The notes below the pieces were generated by a model. That model had not been told where the DNA came from, made no database searches, and worked only from the letters and a program-made list of their open reading frames with translations. This document shows positions 23,181 to 35,620 of a stretch of DNA of 64,000 nucleotides, piece after piece. The stretch's first letter is position 1; each line of letters opens with the position of its first letter. Origin of the DNA: Capra hircus (lineage: Eukaryota > Chordata > Mammalia > Artiodactyla > Bovidae). Position numbers and translations under genes: made by a program. The stretch is taken from NCBI RefSeq assembly GCF_001704415.2, contig NC_030817.1:31507550-31571549 (forward strand), read 5' to 3'.

Positions 23181-25039
23181 CTTCATCGATTTTACTGATT
23201 ATTTTGTAGAAAATAACTTGACTTCCCACTATCCTAGGCAAAAATTAAATTCAGAATTAGAAATAAATTTGTTCAAATACATAAAATATATTCAGAAGCC
23301 AACCATTTAAGCCAATATGTACTCTTTTTGAACTTTCTAGTGAATCATTGCAAGCTGACACTAATTTTTTTTAATGAAAATTGTGTCTTTCACTAATTTA
23401 AAAAAGGCTAAAACATCTCTCATTAATAGTTTGGAAGACAATTTCCTTTCCTGCAGGACCAGCATATTAGTTATCTTTCTACATGTCAGGCAGGAAGGGC
23501 ACTAGTATGGAAGAATGAAAAGTGAAGGCTCTCATAGTTTGGTTGTAATATCTTAGATAAAATATACTTATAACACCTAACGATGATGGCAAATGCATGC
23601 AAAATGCTTGCATGTGGTCTGATTTTGTGATCCTATAGATTTGTTCTTAGAAAATAAAACATCCCAGAGAGTGTGAGTCATGCTCACTGTATTCTTCTGG
23701 AGGAAAGTTTCTCTGGACATAGTATATTTTAGCCTGCCTTTGCATATTCAGGTCCTCTTGCTTTTTCCTCAAGGGGAGATCTCTTTTGAGCAAGGCCAAA
23801 AAACTTGTCACATTAAAGCAAACAAAAAGCACAAAAACAGCGCTCTCCCTGCCCCACTTTTCCTAGTAATTTCACAGCCCTGTCGTGGGAGTGTCAAGAG
23901 TTGGCCTTCTTGGAAGGAGGCACAAGAGGGCATTATGTAGCCGGCTGATGCTAATTGGCAGGAACTTGGCTGGCCTCAGTGAGGCCATGTGAGGTGACAG
24001 GCTGCACTGGACAGAGGCCAGAATGAGCTGCATCCTCCTGGAGGATGGAGACACAGAGGTCACTCCATCCCCACTCCTGGGGAGCAGCACGACCTCCCCA
24101 GCCACTGTGGGAGGCAACTGAGTCTCTTGGCTGCCTGTCCATGTGCATGTGAATGGCTCTCTGGAGGAACAGGAACTGGCCACAGTGGAGCATTTTTCTC
24201 TCATGTCATCATCCACCCTGATCTTCTGCTGGGAAATCTGTGAAAAGTCAAGGATAGGCCTGGTGAAAAGAAAATTGAAACAAAACACATTCATGCATCT
24301 TTCTTCTGCGCCCGTACCTTCCCCAAATACTGAGGTCCCCATGGCTCTATTTGAGGCCTGCACACATGGTGGTCAGAAGGCTCTCTGGAGAAGTTCCATG
24401 CTGTTGGCTTGATTTTCCTTGTCTCTGTGTGTGGTAGAAGGAATTAGTTGAGGGGTGGGAATAATCTCTTTTGGAATAATGTTTTATGACCCCATTGGAC
24501 CTTGCATTCTCTAGCACAAGTTAAATGTTGAGTGCTTGCATCAAGGTAGAACAGAGGCCTGTTGGCTACTACACTTTCGGGAAAAACTGCAACCTCAGCT
24601 CATGCCTCATTGGATTCTCCTGCCCAGGCCCCAGTCAGAACCCCAGCAACACTGGGAGGTAGAAACTGAGTGCTGGCCAATTCCACCTTTCCCATGAAGA
24701 AGTTAATGGTGTTCCCACCAAACTGACTTTAGCACCAGCCAGAGGACCCAGGACTGGCGACTGGCAAAGCATTCATTCTCTTTCTGAGAGAAAGTAGAAG
24801 GCCCTAGTGCCTAAGAGAATGTGAAACTTGAGCCCATCCCTAAATACCTTTGGAATCAAGGCAGTTACAGTACCTGTCTGGTCCTGGCCTTTCCAAGTAA
24901 ATGTGGTTGTAAGTTTTAGCATAAGAGCATTGTTATTCTTTAGTAGTACACTATCAGTTTCTGTCTTGGTTTCAAAATAATCTACATGTATCAACAGTCA
25001 GAAGTGAGATACTTTGAAAAGAATGATTGAAAACTAAGA
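23181..25039. other. No gene identified
   Basis: About 1.9 kb mostly free of young repeats. Open frames at 23872-24363 (minus) and 24143-24412 (plus) overlap each other, lack family resemblance and have no splice context. Confidence 0.5.
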
Positions 25040-25240
25040 ATGAGCTTTTATAAATATTATCTCATTTAATCTTCATAACCATCTGTCAGGAAGGTACTAT
25101 TACAGGCTCCAGTTTACATACGTGGGAACTGAGGGCTGTTAAGCTTGAATGATTTTTCCCAGAGTCACAGACAGCAAGATGAAGTGATAGAAACTGAATA
25201 TGGAGCTGGCTCCAGCGGGCTCAAGTTTAACCTTTCCGTA
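25040..25240 (-). repeat. MIR SINE
   Basis: Reverse-orientation MIR core: TATTATCTCATTTAATCTTC, GGAAGGTACTATTACAGG, CCCAGAGTCACAGACAGCAAG. Confidence 0.75.
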
Positions 25241-25379
25241 ACACCACCAAGAAGCATGCCGGGAAGGGTTACGAGGGCTCATGGGAGAGACAGCAACAGA
25301 CTAGGGGGGTGAGCGTGGGGGCTGAGACTGGGAGAATTCTCCTAGGACTCAGCACCTTGCTCAGTCCTGAAGGATGGAA

Positions 25380-26300
25380 AGAAGTTAGAAAGGCAAGAAG
25401 GGTCAGAGGTGGGAAATATGATTAACCAGAAAGGGGAAGGGGATGTTCAAGTGCTCCAAGGCCAGGGGGATCACAGCTGGGCATATGAATGCAGAGTGGT
25501 ACTGTACACGCGGATCCTTGAATTCTGGTTGGACTGGGGGTAAGGTGGTGGGCAGAAGTCGAGATGAGAATTAAAACAGGAGAGCTTTCTAATGCATGCC
25601 AGAGAGCATTTCATTTAGAAGGTTAAGGGTAGCCAGTAAAGGATTTTAAGCAGAGGTCAGGGTGGTAAGCTGTGCATTTCAGAAAGACCACTGTTTGTTG
25701 AGGGAATCTGCAGCGAATGAGAGCCCAGGGTGTGGCAACAGGGTCAAATGTGAGACATAGGACTAGTTCTGTGAGAAGCGAAACTGTTGGTCACTCAATC
25801 CTGTCAGACTCTTTGCATGCCCATGGACCGCAGCCCGCCAGGCTCCTCTGTCCGTGGAATGCTCCAGGCAAGAATACTGGAGTCGGTAGCCATTCCCTTC
25901 TCCAAGGGATCTTCCCAATCCAAAGATCGAATCTGGGTCTCCTGCATTGCAGGTGAATTCTTTACCATCTGAGCCACAAGACTAGTTAGGAGACAGTGCT
26001 TGATAATCCAGTAAGAAATGAAGGCACAGGTGAAGAATGGCCAATGAGGGTGGAGAGGAGGGAATGGATGTGAGAGCTGTTACAGTGAGTGGAAGGACTG
26101 ACTGAGTCGGGAGAGTGAAGGACAGGGAGTGCAGGGAGTGCTCATGGTGAAATTATACTTACACGTATCATTATGATGTGGTGGGGCAGGGGAAAAGGGG
26201 GCAGGGCTGGGAAGGAGATGGAGAAGGGTAATGAGAGCGACTTAGAACATCATAGAGTTTGAAGTAACAATGGGCCATCCAGATAAACGTTCCAGTAGGG
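25380..26300 (+). repeat. Unassigned ancient dispersed repeat, split by a SINE
   Basis: Purine-rich sequence with phrases I recognise from a mammal-wide repeat whose name I cannot give (AGGATTTTAAGCAGAGGTCA, AGAAAGACCACTG, GACTAGTTAGGAGACAG, AATCCAGTAAG). A second copy of the same pattern lies at about 42200-43050. Confidence 0.45.
25769..25979 (-). mobile_element. Bov-tA SINE
   Basis: Minus-strand Bov-tA flanked by GACTAGTT at 25761-25768 and 25980-25987. Inserted in an older purine-rich repeat. Confidence 0.93.
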
Positions 26301-29220
26301 AGAGAGGATTGGCTAAATGAGTCTATGGCTCTAGAGAGAGGCTTGGGATGGGGAAATAAGTTTTATATTTTAGGAATTTGTGAGGGAGAAAGTGGTCTTC
26401 CCGTCCTATTCCTCCGCCATCTTTACAGTTCTCCAGGTTTTATATTTTAATCCCCCTGTGGTATTTGAGGCTCTGGGGTCGTGCCAGTTTTCCTCTCTTG
26501 ATCCAAATTCACTCTCTCCGCCCATTTTCAGATGCTGAAGTTGGAACTCTGCAAACCACGTTTCTGCTTTGCCATTTGCCTTTTCTGCAGACTTTGCCAC
26601 CAGAGGGCAGCTGTGGGGCTGAGAAGGGAGAGCTGAGGCTCCCTTCCTCACTCCAGCAGTTGCAGTTCATGCCAGGAGTTGTCGGGCCAGTGTACAGTTT
26701 TTCTAACACTTGCGGAACCAGTTTCCTGTCGCTTGCCTTTGAGGCATTCCAGCCCCCAGCTCTGACCCTTTCCCCATGGTCCAGGTCCCACCTCACGGGG
26801 CCTCTTCTCTAAATGCTACCTCTTCCTTTTGTACTTTTAGTCCTAGAGGTAGAATTTCTTCCTGCTATACCATTAGAGTTCTCTTTTTACCCTTTCAGTT
26901 AATTAGTTAACAACTTTATGCCTAGTTAACAACTCTCTATATTAATGTATCTCAGTTAAAGTAACCGATGTGGTTCTGTCTCCTCACCGGACCCTGACTT
27001 TGTAGGTGAATATGGGGAAACCCTAGGAAAGTGTGGAAGGTAATGAAGAGAGCTTTGCAAAGGACCCTGGGGCCACCTATATTTAAGGGCTGCCAGCCCT
27101 TAAGGAGTGGACCAGGGAGATGCTGGAGAACCCAGAAGATTTTGTGTCTAATGGGAAAAAATCAACCAAGGAAAGAGAGAACATTCAGACTAGAGAGAGA
27201 ATTATTAATGGGGCAAGGTTCCTGAGAAGGTGGAGGGAGTAGGCTTTTTCCTGGAAGGGAAAGGAAAGGAATGAAGGCGAGTGAAGGGCAGATGGGGAGG
27301 TCATGGACTGAGACTGCAGGATGTGGAGAGGAGGTTTGCAATGGCCTCTGAAGAGGATGGAAAAGAGGGCCAGGGATTTCCTGGGGGACAGCGCCAAGGG
27401 TCGGTGGGAGGGGGTAGTCAGAGAACAGGAAGTTGACACGATTCTGATCCACATCACTGTGTGTGTATGTGCTGTTAGGACAGAGCAGCCTTTTGTAGGA
27501 TGTTGACAGTGAGATTAACTCAAGGGAAGGAGTTTGCACCCGGTGCTCAAGAGATGTGGGTACGAGCATGAGGGGGATTGCGTGAAAAACTCTGGGCCGT
27601 GGCTGGCTGGAAAACAAGTGAAGCTCACGGGGGCTGATGTACAAAACCACAACTGTGTTTGAGCTTGTGAGCGTGTGCATAGGGTTGAACTCCTTTTAAA
27701 GCCATAAAAGGAAAAGTTTCCAAATATACTCTGGCCAGGCAGAAGAAAATCCCCCACAGAGACGGGACCCTAGTTTTAATAAAACGTGGTGGTTCATTTT
27801 TAGTTCCAACCTAATTTACAAATTACCCAAGTCAAACAGCTTATAAATCTGTATATTTAAAGTCCTTATTTATTTAGGAAAGGAGCTGTTTTTGAGAAGT
27901 AGTGTAATAAAAAGCTTAGAAAACTTTAGAACACCTCAAATATGAAGAACCAGGGATATTGTTGGAATGAACACTACTTTTTCTTTTCCTATTTAAACTT
28001 TCTTGTGGCTGAGATCAAGTCTGATAAGCACTTTAACTCGGGCAAATAACGACAGTAATAAAATACCATGTCACTGCAAAATATACTAAATGCCTAGGCT
28101 TCCGAACTTTTCCAATAATTTTCTTGTAAATGCATTTGTATGGGGATAGTTTCCCCCTAGGACAGAGTATAATTTAAAAAGCTTGAATTCACTACAGCCC
28201 AATAAATTACTATTTCCCCTTAATGTTGGCAACTAGTGATTTATTTTAGTCAAATTGCAGACCTCACTAGGCATGCTTTACTGTATCTGTACTTAGGGAT
28301 GTACATATAAAAGGAAGACTTTTTAGTGTATTATTTGGAGGAAACATAAAAGCTATTAAATTCATAAATTAATTTGCACTTGAATTCCTAGTTGCTCTGA
28401 TTTGTAGAATGTTTTGTACAAAATGGCTGTTATACTTGCATTATCCACAAGCAACTAAAATATACAACTATTAGTAATTCTTACATTCTTAGAACTTTGT
28501 CATTGCTTAATATTTTCAAACGTGTCTTTTTCATTTTTGCAATCCTGATTATGGAAAGCTATTTATATAATTTATATCTGAGATTCACTTTTTCATTGAC
28601 ACAAAATCTATTTTAATGCTTCTCTTATCACAGGTTTATCTAAGAAGGGTGTAGGAAAAACATTTAAGCCGAAAATGTGTAGTTTTCTTTCATTCAGTCA
28701 TAGAGGCATTGAGAATAAAATGTATCCAGAAAAATGTATGAAAAGGTGAATGTAGTTTAAAATTATGGAATACTAAACGGTTTAGGGTAGGGAGGATCCA
28801 ATGCCATGAAGCACAGCTATGCCATCACCTAGACAGTATGAGTATTACTGCTTTGGGGACCATGGTGGTGAATAGTGTAGGGATCTTCACACACCTGACA
28901 GAAAAGAAATTACTTACTAGAAAAAACACGAGTTCGACAAATATATGTTCAGCTTATAGCTCAGCCACTAAGTAGCCTTTGACTTTGGTCAGCTTTAACT
29001 TAGTCACCATTTGTTTGTCTGAAAATTGGAGACAAAGGATCTCACAAGGATCTCTCAAGGTCCTTGTGAAAAACCATTGTGATTACAGGAGTTGAGTGCT
29101 AGCAGCTGGAAAACTTGAGAGCACAGTGGCCTCCTGTCTTTCTGGGCCCTACCCCCCTCTAGCCTCAGGTTCTGACCAAATGAATCTGGGGAGACATGGA
29201 GAAAGATTTTGCTAGAAATT
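26301..29220. other. Long stretch without young repeats; no gene identified
   Basis: 26400-27700 is relatively GC-rich with long but unconvincing frames (for example 27162-27680 minus, 172 codons, low-complexity Ser/Leu/Pro). 27083-27103 is a perfect inverted repeat. 27780-29000 is AT-rich and repeat-poor. No exon recognised. Confidence 0.5.
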
Positions 29221-29232
29221 AAAAGGCAGATG

Positions 29233-29794
29233 GTGATTGCAGCCATGAAATTAAAAGACGCTTACTCCTTGGAAGGAAAGTTATGACCAACCTAGATAGC
29301 ATATTCAAAAGCAGAGACATTACTTTGCCGACTAAGGTCCGTCTAGTCAAGGCTATGGTTTTTCCTGTGGTCATGTATGGATGTAAGAGTTGGACTGTGA
29401 AGAAGGCTGAGCGCTGAAGAATTGATGCTTTTGAACTGTGGTGTTGGAGAAGACTCTTGAGAGTCTCTTGGACTGCAAGGAGATCCAACCAGTCCATTCT
29501 GAAGGAGATCAGCCCTGGGATTTCTTCGGAAGGAATGATGCTAAAATGAAACACCAGTACTTTGGCTATCTCATGAGAAGAGTTGACTCATTGGAAAAGA
29601 CTCTGATGCTGGGAGGGATTGGGGGCAGGAGGAGAAGGGGACGACAGAGGATGAGATGGCTGGATGGCATCACTGACTCGATGGACGTGAGTTTGAGTGA
29701 ACTCCGGGAATTGGTGTTGGACAGGGAGGCCTGGCGTGCTGTGTTTCATGGGGTCGCAAAGAGTCGGTCACGACTGAGCAACTGAGCTGAACTG
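29233..29794 (+). mobile_element. BovB 3' fragment with long target-site duplication
   Basis: Plus-strand BovB, 5'-truncated near the KITADGDCSHEIK codons, ending GAGCAACTGAGCTGAACTG. Flanked by AAAAGGCAGATG at 29221-29232 and 29795-29806; part of this (GCAGATGG) also matches BovB at the truncation point, a microhomology. Frame broken by a stop after AAGGCTGAGCGC. Confidence 0.95.
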
Positions 29795-29806
29795 AAAAGG
29801 CAGATG

Positions 29807-31034
29807 TCACCAACAGACCACCATCCTTTGACTGACTGCAAACTTTCAAATGTGGAACTATTTATATTTTGAAGACGTGATGCAAAATGTGTGATGGAGA
29901 AAAGTTTGTTCTAGAAATTGTCTCCTTCAAAGGGACAGTGGATGGCACTCTCGATTCCTCCACAAGTGCCTTGTCATAGAAGCCCCCCCAAGAATCGTCA
30001 CTCTAATTTGGAAGCATGACTGAAAATGCAGACTTAAAATGCAGTTGGAATAATCAGGAAAGTTGGACCCATCAACCTGGTTATTTGAGGCATAGAGGAG
30101 AAAATCTCTTGTCAAAAATAGCTTGGCTTAATGGCCCCTCTGTTACCGTATCCTTTCCAAGGACTAGCAGTGTGATTATTTCATTTGACTGTTTCTCAGA
30201 ACCATCAAAAACTCAGTCCCACTTGCACCACTGGTTGACCTTCTCCGCAGCAGCTGTTCGTTCTTCTGTTTCTCATCAATTTGAGTCTTTGCAGAACTTG
30301 ACAGCTGGAAAGGATTTCCCTGTTAGTAACCTCCTTAGGCATGTGGGACAGGTTTCATCCATCTCTCCTCAGTTCTTGTCCTTCGCTTCTTGATGGCAAT
30401 TTCAACCCTCCCATGAAGGTTTGTCACCTACCGAGCCCCCCACATTCTTGGCAGGTACTGATACCTCCAGAACCTCTCGCCTCGACCCTTTCATGGTTAG
30501 TCCCCATTTCTCCTTGTCTGCTCAACACCTTCACACTCGTGTCTCACAGGTGCCTCTGACCCCTCTGAGCCAAAGATGAACTTATCTTTTCTCTTAACCG
30601 TTTTTCCTTGTTAATGACATCACTATTCTCTTGGGTATAGGCTTAAAAGCTTCAGCTTCTCTTTTGCCTTCAAAATTTAAGCAGTCCCCGTGTTCTATAT
30701 AGGCTGCCTTTATAGAAAGACTTCCAAATAGGCTCCTCACTTAAATGTTTATGCTTTCTGCTTTATCTCAGACCCTTATTACCTTCTCCCAGGACTCCTG
30801 TGATAGCCTTCTGAAGAGCAGCCCAACTTTATCCCCTTCTACAGGCTCTTGCCAACACTCAGCTCTAATGCTGGTGCTCCCCTACACCAGCATCTTTGTG
30901 ATTCCTTACTGCTTAGAGATCTAACATTCAACTTCTCATTGCCCACATGACGTCTCTATGCATTATGAGTCCAACTTACTTTCTGCTCCCTATCTCTACT
31001 TGTATTCCAACCAAACCACTTGAAAGCAGCTTTT
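29807..31034. other. No gene identified
   Basis: Single-copy-looking sequence. The open frame at 30016-30393 (plus) shows no family motif. Confidence 0.5.
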
Positions 31035-31175
31035 TATTGATCACTTACTATGTTTTAGATACAATGATAAACATTTAAAAATACTTTATTTAATCCATGT
31101 ACTGTATGGTGATATTATTTTGTCCATATTACAAATGAGGAAATTGAGAATGCCTAGTGTTATGGTTAGTAGGGA
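31035..31175 (-). repeat. MIR SINE fragment
   Basis: TTATTGATCACTTACTATG, TTTATTTAATCC, TTACAAATGAGGAAATTGAG: reversed MIR core and 3' part. Confidence 0.7.
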
Positions 31176-31399
31176 ACATTGAGAAAATTTAAATCTGAGC
31201 TCCCCAAATAGACCATATCCTTTCCTGTCTTTCTATAAGTCAAAGATGAGTTATTACTCAGTTCTTATCTTGGCCAGAGAATTATGTAGTGATATTGGTA
31301 ACAAAGTGGACTCTTTCCTGTGTGCATGGACACAGCATTAACCAGTATCTTCCCCTCTGTTCATTAGTTATGAAATCTGAGGGTGTTCAACATGGAAAA

Positions 31400-31943
31400 G
31401 CACTCAAAATGATAGAACCTAGCAACTGGACTCCATAGAAAATGTATGAAAACACATGTTCATACAAAACCTTGTGCAGTGTTATTCATAACAGCCAAAA
31501 TGTGGAAACAGTTCAATGTCGTCAACCAGTGAATGGATAAGCAAAATAGGTGTATAAATACCTATACAATTGAGTTCCTCAGAAATAGGAATGAAATTCT
31601 GATGCATATGATAACATGGATGGACTCTGAAAATATGCTAAGTAAAAGAAGCCAGTCATGGAGGACTGTATATCATATAATTCCATTGATAGAAAACGTC
31701 AAGAACAGGCAAATCCATAAACACAGAGTAGATTAGTGGTTGCCTAGGGCTGGAGGGGAGAGAATGAGGGGAAATAGGGAGTGACAGTTAAAGGGTGTGG
31801 GGTTTCTTTTTGGAATAATGAAAATATTCTAAAATTGATTGTGGTGATGGTTACACAATCTAGTAAATATGCTAAAAGCCATTGAATCGTACACTTCAAC
31901 TGAGTGAATTATGTTGTGTAAATTACATTTCAATAATATTATT
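31400..31943 (+). mobile_element. Ancient L1 (L1M-type) 3' end
   Basis: Sense-strand L1M terminus: GTGTTATTCATAACAGCC, AGTGAATGGATAAGCAAAAT, AAAAGAAGCCAGTCATGGA, TAGTGGTTGCCTAGGGCTGG, GTGGTGATGGTTACACAATC, ATCGTACACTTC. Confidence 0.85.
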
Positions 31944-31956
31944 TTAAAAGGCTGCT

Positions 31957-32231
31957 GCTGCTGCTGCTGCTAAGTCACTTCAGTCATGTCTGACTCTGTG
32001 GGACCCCATAGACAGCAGCCCACCAGGCTCCCCCGTCCCTGGGATTCTCCAGGCAAGAACACTGGAGTGGGTTGCCATTTCCTTCTCCAATGCATGAAAG
32101 TGAAAAGTCAAAGTGAAGTTGCTCAGTCGTGTCCGACTCTTAGCGATCCCATGGACTGCAGCCCACCAGGCTCCACCGTCCATGGGATCTTCCAGGCAAG
32201 AGTACTGGAGTGGGGTGCCATTGCTTTCTCC
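31957..32231 (-). mobile_element. Bov-A2 SINE with clean target-site duplication
   Basis: Dimeric Bov-A2, minus orientation, with a CTG-rich head on the plus strand. Flanked by TTAAAAGGCTGCT at 31944-31956 and 32232-32244. Near-consensus, so young. It landed at the very end of an old L1. Confidence 0.96.
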
Positions 32232-32244
32232 TTAAAAGGCTGCT

Positions 32245-33539
32245 AAATGATATCAAAGATTATTATGGAACTAAGAGATATGCTAGTCAATTTTTAAATA
32301 AGGTATTAAAAATTCTGTATGGAAAAGAAATTCAACATTTGAATAGGCAACTACCAAACTTCCTTATTCTTGAAATAGATTATAAGGAAGCAGAAGAGAT
32401 GAAAGGGAAAAGGTATTTGGTTCTTTGCACAGAGCCCTAGGATATTTTACTTTGAGCAAAGATTATGTTTTGGTTTAGATCAGACAGGAAATACATTTTC
32501 AGAAATACTTTTTACTCTTCTATACTTGAAAAGGCAAAAATGAATATTTTACCGTTTGGATAATGATGAACTTTTATTTTTAGCTTTGGTATTTTAATTT
32601 TAAAAGACGCTTAACACAAATGAGCATTTTTACCCAGCTAGATATGTGTTTTAACACAGTTTTAAACTTATCTAAGAATATTTAACAACTGAGCTATACA
32701 TGGAAGCTATTAAAAAGAAAAAAAAAAAAAAACCAGCTGTGGTGTTAATGACTATTGCGTACTCCTAGCCAACTGAGATTTGACAGAACATTGGACTCCA
32801 GAAGCTCTATAAGTGAATAACATGGGAAATAGTTATAAATAGGAAGAGTATCAGATATTCGCCAAAACACACAGATTCTGGTGTGACCACACAGAAAGGA
32901 GTAGGAACAGCATCAGGGTTTCTGACAAGCTGACTGAACCTTGGACACACAGACAGCAATAAAGATATTATGTTCTCCTGAGCAGATGTTAGGGGCTAGC
33001 TCAGTCCTCCTCTCTTACTTGGCTCCTTTCCATCTCCCCAGAAGGGAAAGCCAAGCGTGGGAAGATGAAATGGGGGACTTGGGTTCTGATGCTGGCCTCC
33101 CTGTATTCTTAAAAGCCCAAGCACTAGAGCTGGAATCTCAGGGCCCATCCACGTGCTGCAGACATGCTGAAAGAGTCTGGGGGCCTGGAGGACCCCGGAC
33201 CAATGCGCTCACAGCCGAGTGGTTTTGTCCTGCCTACCATCCTGGCAATGGTGCCTGTGGCCCTTTGAGTTTCTCCCAACAATCTTATTTATACTCCAGC
33301 TCTGCTGAGGTTCTCATCATTTCCAAACACACTTGATCTGATACTGCTGCGTCTGGACACATACCATTCCATTTAGTCAGAATTTCCCTCTTCTTCATCT
33401 GCAAACCTCCTACTCATCCTTTCAAACTCACCTTCTCTTTGGAGCCTCCTCAGCTCCCTCAAGCAAAATTCGTCATCTCCACCTCTGTCCTCCCAAATCT
33501 CGTTCCATCACAGCCCTTAGACCGAGCATCATTCTCCCT
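32245..33539. other. No gene identified
   Basis: Single-copy-looking, with an A run at 32714-32733. The frame at 32941-33336 (131 codons, plus) starts without context and shows no motif. Confidence 0.5.
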
Positions 33540-33655
33540 CCCCAGACAGTCAGTGTCTCAAATACCAGGGTTACATCTATATTTTACAGTATTTATCACT
33601 TAGCTTGTCTGGCATATAGTTAGTACTTAATAAATGTTTTTTGAATTCCACTAGA
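33540..33655 (+). repeat. L2 LINE 3' end
   Basis: CTTGTCTGGCATATAGTTAG and TACTTAATAAATGTTTTTTG match the L2 tail pattern. Confidence 0.7.
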
Positions 33656-33849
33656 TTGAGACTCTGATATGCAGTCTGAGAATAGAGATGAGTAAACCAG
33701 CTGCCTGGCTCAGAAGGAGCTACAAGTGTGTGTGTTTAATGTTGAGAGATTACTAAACTGAATAGCCAAAGCCAGAGGACCAACTGCCTCTCATGGTAAT
33801 ATTCTGGGTATCAAGAGGAGAGAGAGTTGTTCAAATCATACTATAGTGA

Positions 33850-34182
33850 GCGTATCAGTTTGCCAGGATTGCCCCAACCAAGTACTACAGACTACAGTCA
33901 CTTAAACAACAGAACCAGTTTTTTCTTCTGATTTTAGAGGTCAGGAGTCCGAGACCCCAGCCTCTACAGGGTTCATTTCATTCTGAGGCCTCTTCTAGGC
34001 AGCTGTCTTCTCTCTCCGTCTTCACAGGGCCTTTCCTCCATGCGCACCTGTGTCCTAATTGCCTCTTCTTACCAATCATATTGGATTAGGGCCCACCCTA
34101 GTGACGTCATCTAACCTCAGTTACCTCCAAAGGCAGTCATACTCTGAGGTGCCAGGGATGGGGTCTCCCACATACGAATTTT
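33850..34182 (-). mobile_element. MLT1-type LTR, left part
   Basis: CACTTAAACAACAGAACC, CTCCGTCTTCACAGGGCC, CATATTGGATTAGGGCCCAC and GTCATACTCTGAGGTGCCAG follow the antisense MLT1-type LTR order. Interrupted by a BovB and completed at 34523-34555 (GGGATGCAATTCAGCCCACA). Confidence 0.78.
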
Positions 34183-34515
34183 ATTGTTCAGTCCCTCAGT
34201 CGTATCTGAATCTTTTGACCCCATGGACTGCAGCACGCCAGGCTTCCCTGTCCATCACCATCTCCCGGAGCTTGTGCAAACTCATGTCCATTGAGTCGTG
34301 ATGCCATCCAGCCATCTCATCCTCTGTCATCCCCTTGTCCTCCTGCCTTCAATCTTTCCCAGCAGCAGTGTCTTCTCCAATGAGTTGGCTCTTTGCATCA
34401 GGTGGTCAAAGTATTGCAGCTTCAGCTTCAGCATCAGTCCTTCCAATGTATATTCAGGGTTGATTACCTTTAGGATTGACTGGTTTGATCTCCTTGTTGT
34501 CCAAGGGACTCCCGT
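34183..34515 (-). mobile_element. BovB 3' fragment inside the LTR
   Basis: Minus-strand BovB of the GTT-tail type (ATTGTTCAGTCCCTCAGTC), truncated near the PWTTRRSNQSILK codons. Flanked by GAATTTT at 34176-34182 and 34516-34522. Confidence 0.93.
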
Positions 34516-34555
34516 GAATTTTGAAGGGATGCAATTCAGCCCACAGACGTGGGTA

Positions 34556-34918
34556 ACCACCTACTTTGCCTGAGGTTAAGGTGTACCTGTACTTCAGATC
34601 TGCAAACTCTTTTTATCTCCCTTGAACTTGAATTCAGATCTAAGCAGTGTTGACAGAGACCCTTCAAGCACACATTGAGATGGTAACTAGAACTGGCAAA
34701 TGGGAAGCCGGGATGCTAATGCAGATTTTCTCCTCAGTGTTGTCCAGGCTGAGGTGCTTTGCCTCAGAGCCCTTTCCTGGGATGGCAGGAGGTTCCTGGG
34801 CTATGACTCTATTACAGCCTTTATTTCACAAGCTGCTTTTACGCCACAGAGGGTTGTGCCATCACAAGTGTTTGCCTGCATTTGCTCTCATTTCTTTCTG
34901 GTGAGCACTACTCAGCAC
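34556..34918. other. No gene identified
   Basis: Sequence between two BovB insertions; overlapping frames of 85 and 148 codons on the plus strand, the latter running into BovB, are not coding. Confidence 0.5.
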
Positions 34919-34929
34919 CAAACCAGCTT

Positions 34930-35194
34930 TAGTTTAGTTCAGTTCATTTCAGTCGCTCAGTCATGTCCGACTCTTTGCGACCCCATGAATCACAGCACAT
35001 CAGGCCTCCCTGTCCATCACCAACTCCTGGAGTTCGCTCAGACTCACATCCATCGAGTCAGTGATGCCATTCAACCATCTCATCCTCTGTCGTCCCCTTC
35101 TCCTCCTGCCCCCAATCCCTCCCAGCATCAGAGTCTTTTCCAATGAGTCAACTCTTCGCATGAGGTGGCCAAAGTACTGGAGTTTCAGCTTTAG
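34930..35194 (-). mobile_element. Short BovB 3' fragment, young
   Basis: 265 bases of near-consensus BovB 3' end, minus strand, truncated in the LKLQYFGHLM codons. Flanked by CAAACCAGCTT at 34919-34929 and 35195-35205. Confidence 0.95.
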
Positions 35195-35353
35195 CAAACC
35201 AGCTTAGTCTCAGGAATGAGGCTGGAGGAGGAAAGATGACCTGATAAGCTACCTCTGTAATAGTTAAAGACACTGAGCCCTGGGGGTGGACGGAAAGCTA
35301 GGTGAGTTGGAGTAGCACATCATTCAAGAACAGGTGTCTCTTTTCATGTAGAG

Positions 35354-35620
35354 CAGGGGTCCCCAACGCCCAGGCCGCAGTGCACCACGTAGCAGGAGGT
35401 AAGTGGCAGGTGAGCAAGTGAAGCTCCATCTGTATTTACAGCTGCTCATCACCTACATTACCAGCTGGGCTGCGCCTCCTGTCAGTTCAGCGGCCACAGA
35501 GTATGTGTAATGCACTTGAATCATCCCCAAGCCCTCTACCCCTGCCCTCCACCTTTGGTTGATGGGAAAATTGCCTTCTGTGAAACTGGTCCCTGGTACC
35601 AAAAACACTGGGGCCCTCTG
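35354..35620 (+). mobile_element. hAT-like non-autonomous DNA transposon remnant
   Basis: Left terminus CAGGGGTCCCCAACGCCC and right terminus CCAAAAACACTGGGGCCCTC form imperfect terminal inverted repeats. Inside are GCAGGAGGTAAGTGGCAGGTG and GCTGCGCCTCCTGTCAG, as in a mammal-wide hAT family that I recognise by pattern. No transposase. Confidence 0.65.

Noticed and set aside
23872..24363. 163-codon minus-strand frame
   Set aside because: Overlaps equally long frames on the other strand and shows no protein family signal.
26465..26812. Overlapping frames of 115 and 95 codons on opposite strands
   Set aside because: No motif, no splice signals tying it to another exon, and neither strand looks coding.
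27162..27680. 172-codon minus-strand frame
   Set aside because: Composition is Ser/Leu/Pro-rich from a purine-rich opposite strand, it overlaps other frames, and it has no domain, no splice context and no recognised relative.
31950..31970. CTG trinucleotide expansion
   Set aside because: It is the normal CTG-rich end of a Bov-A2 SINE, also seen at 10851.
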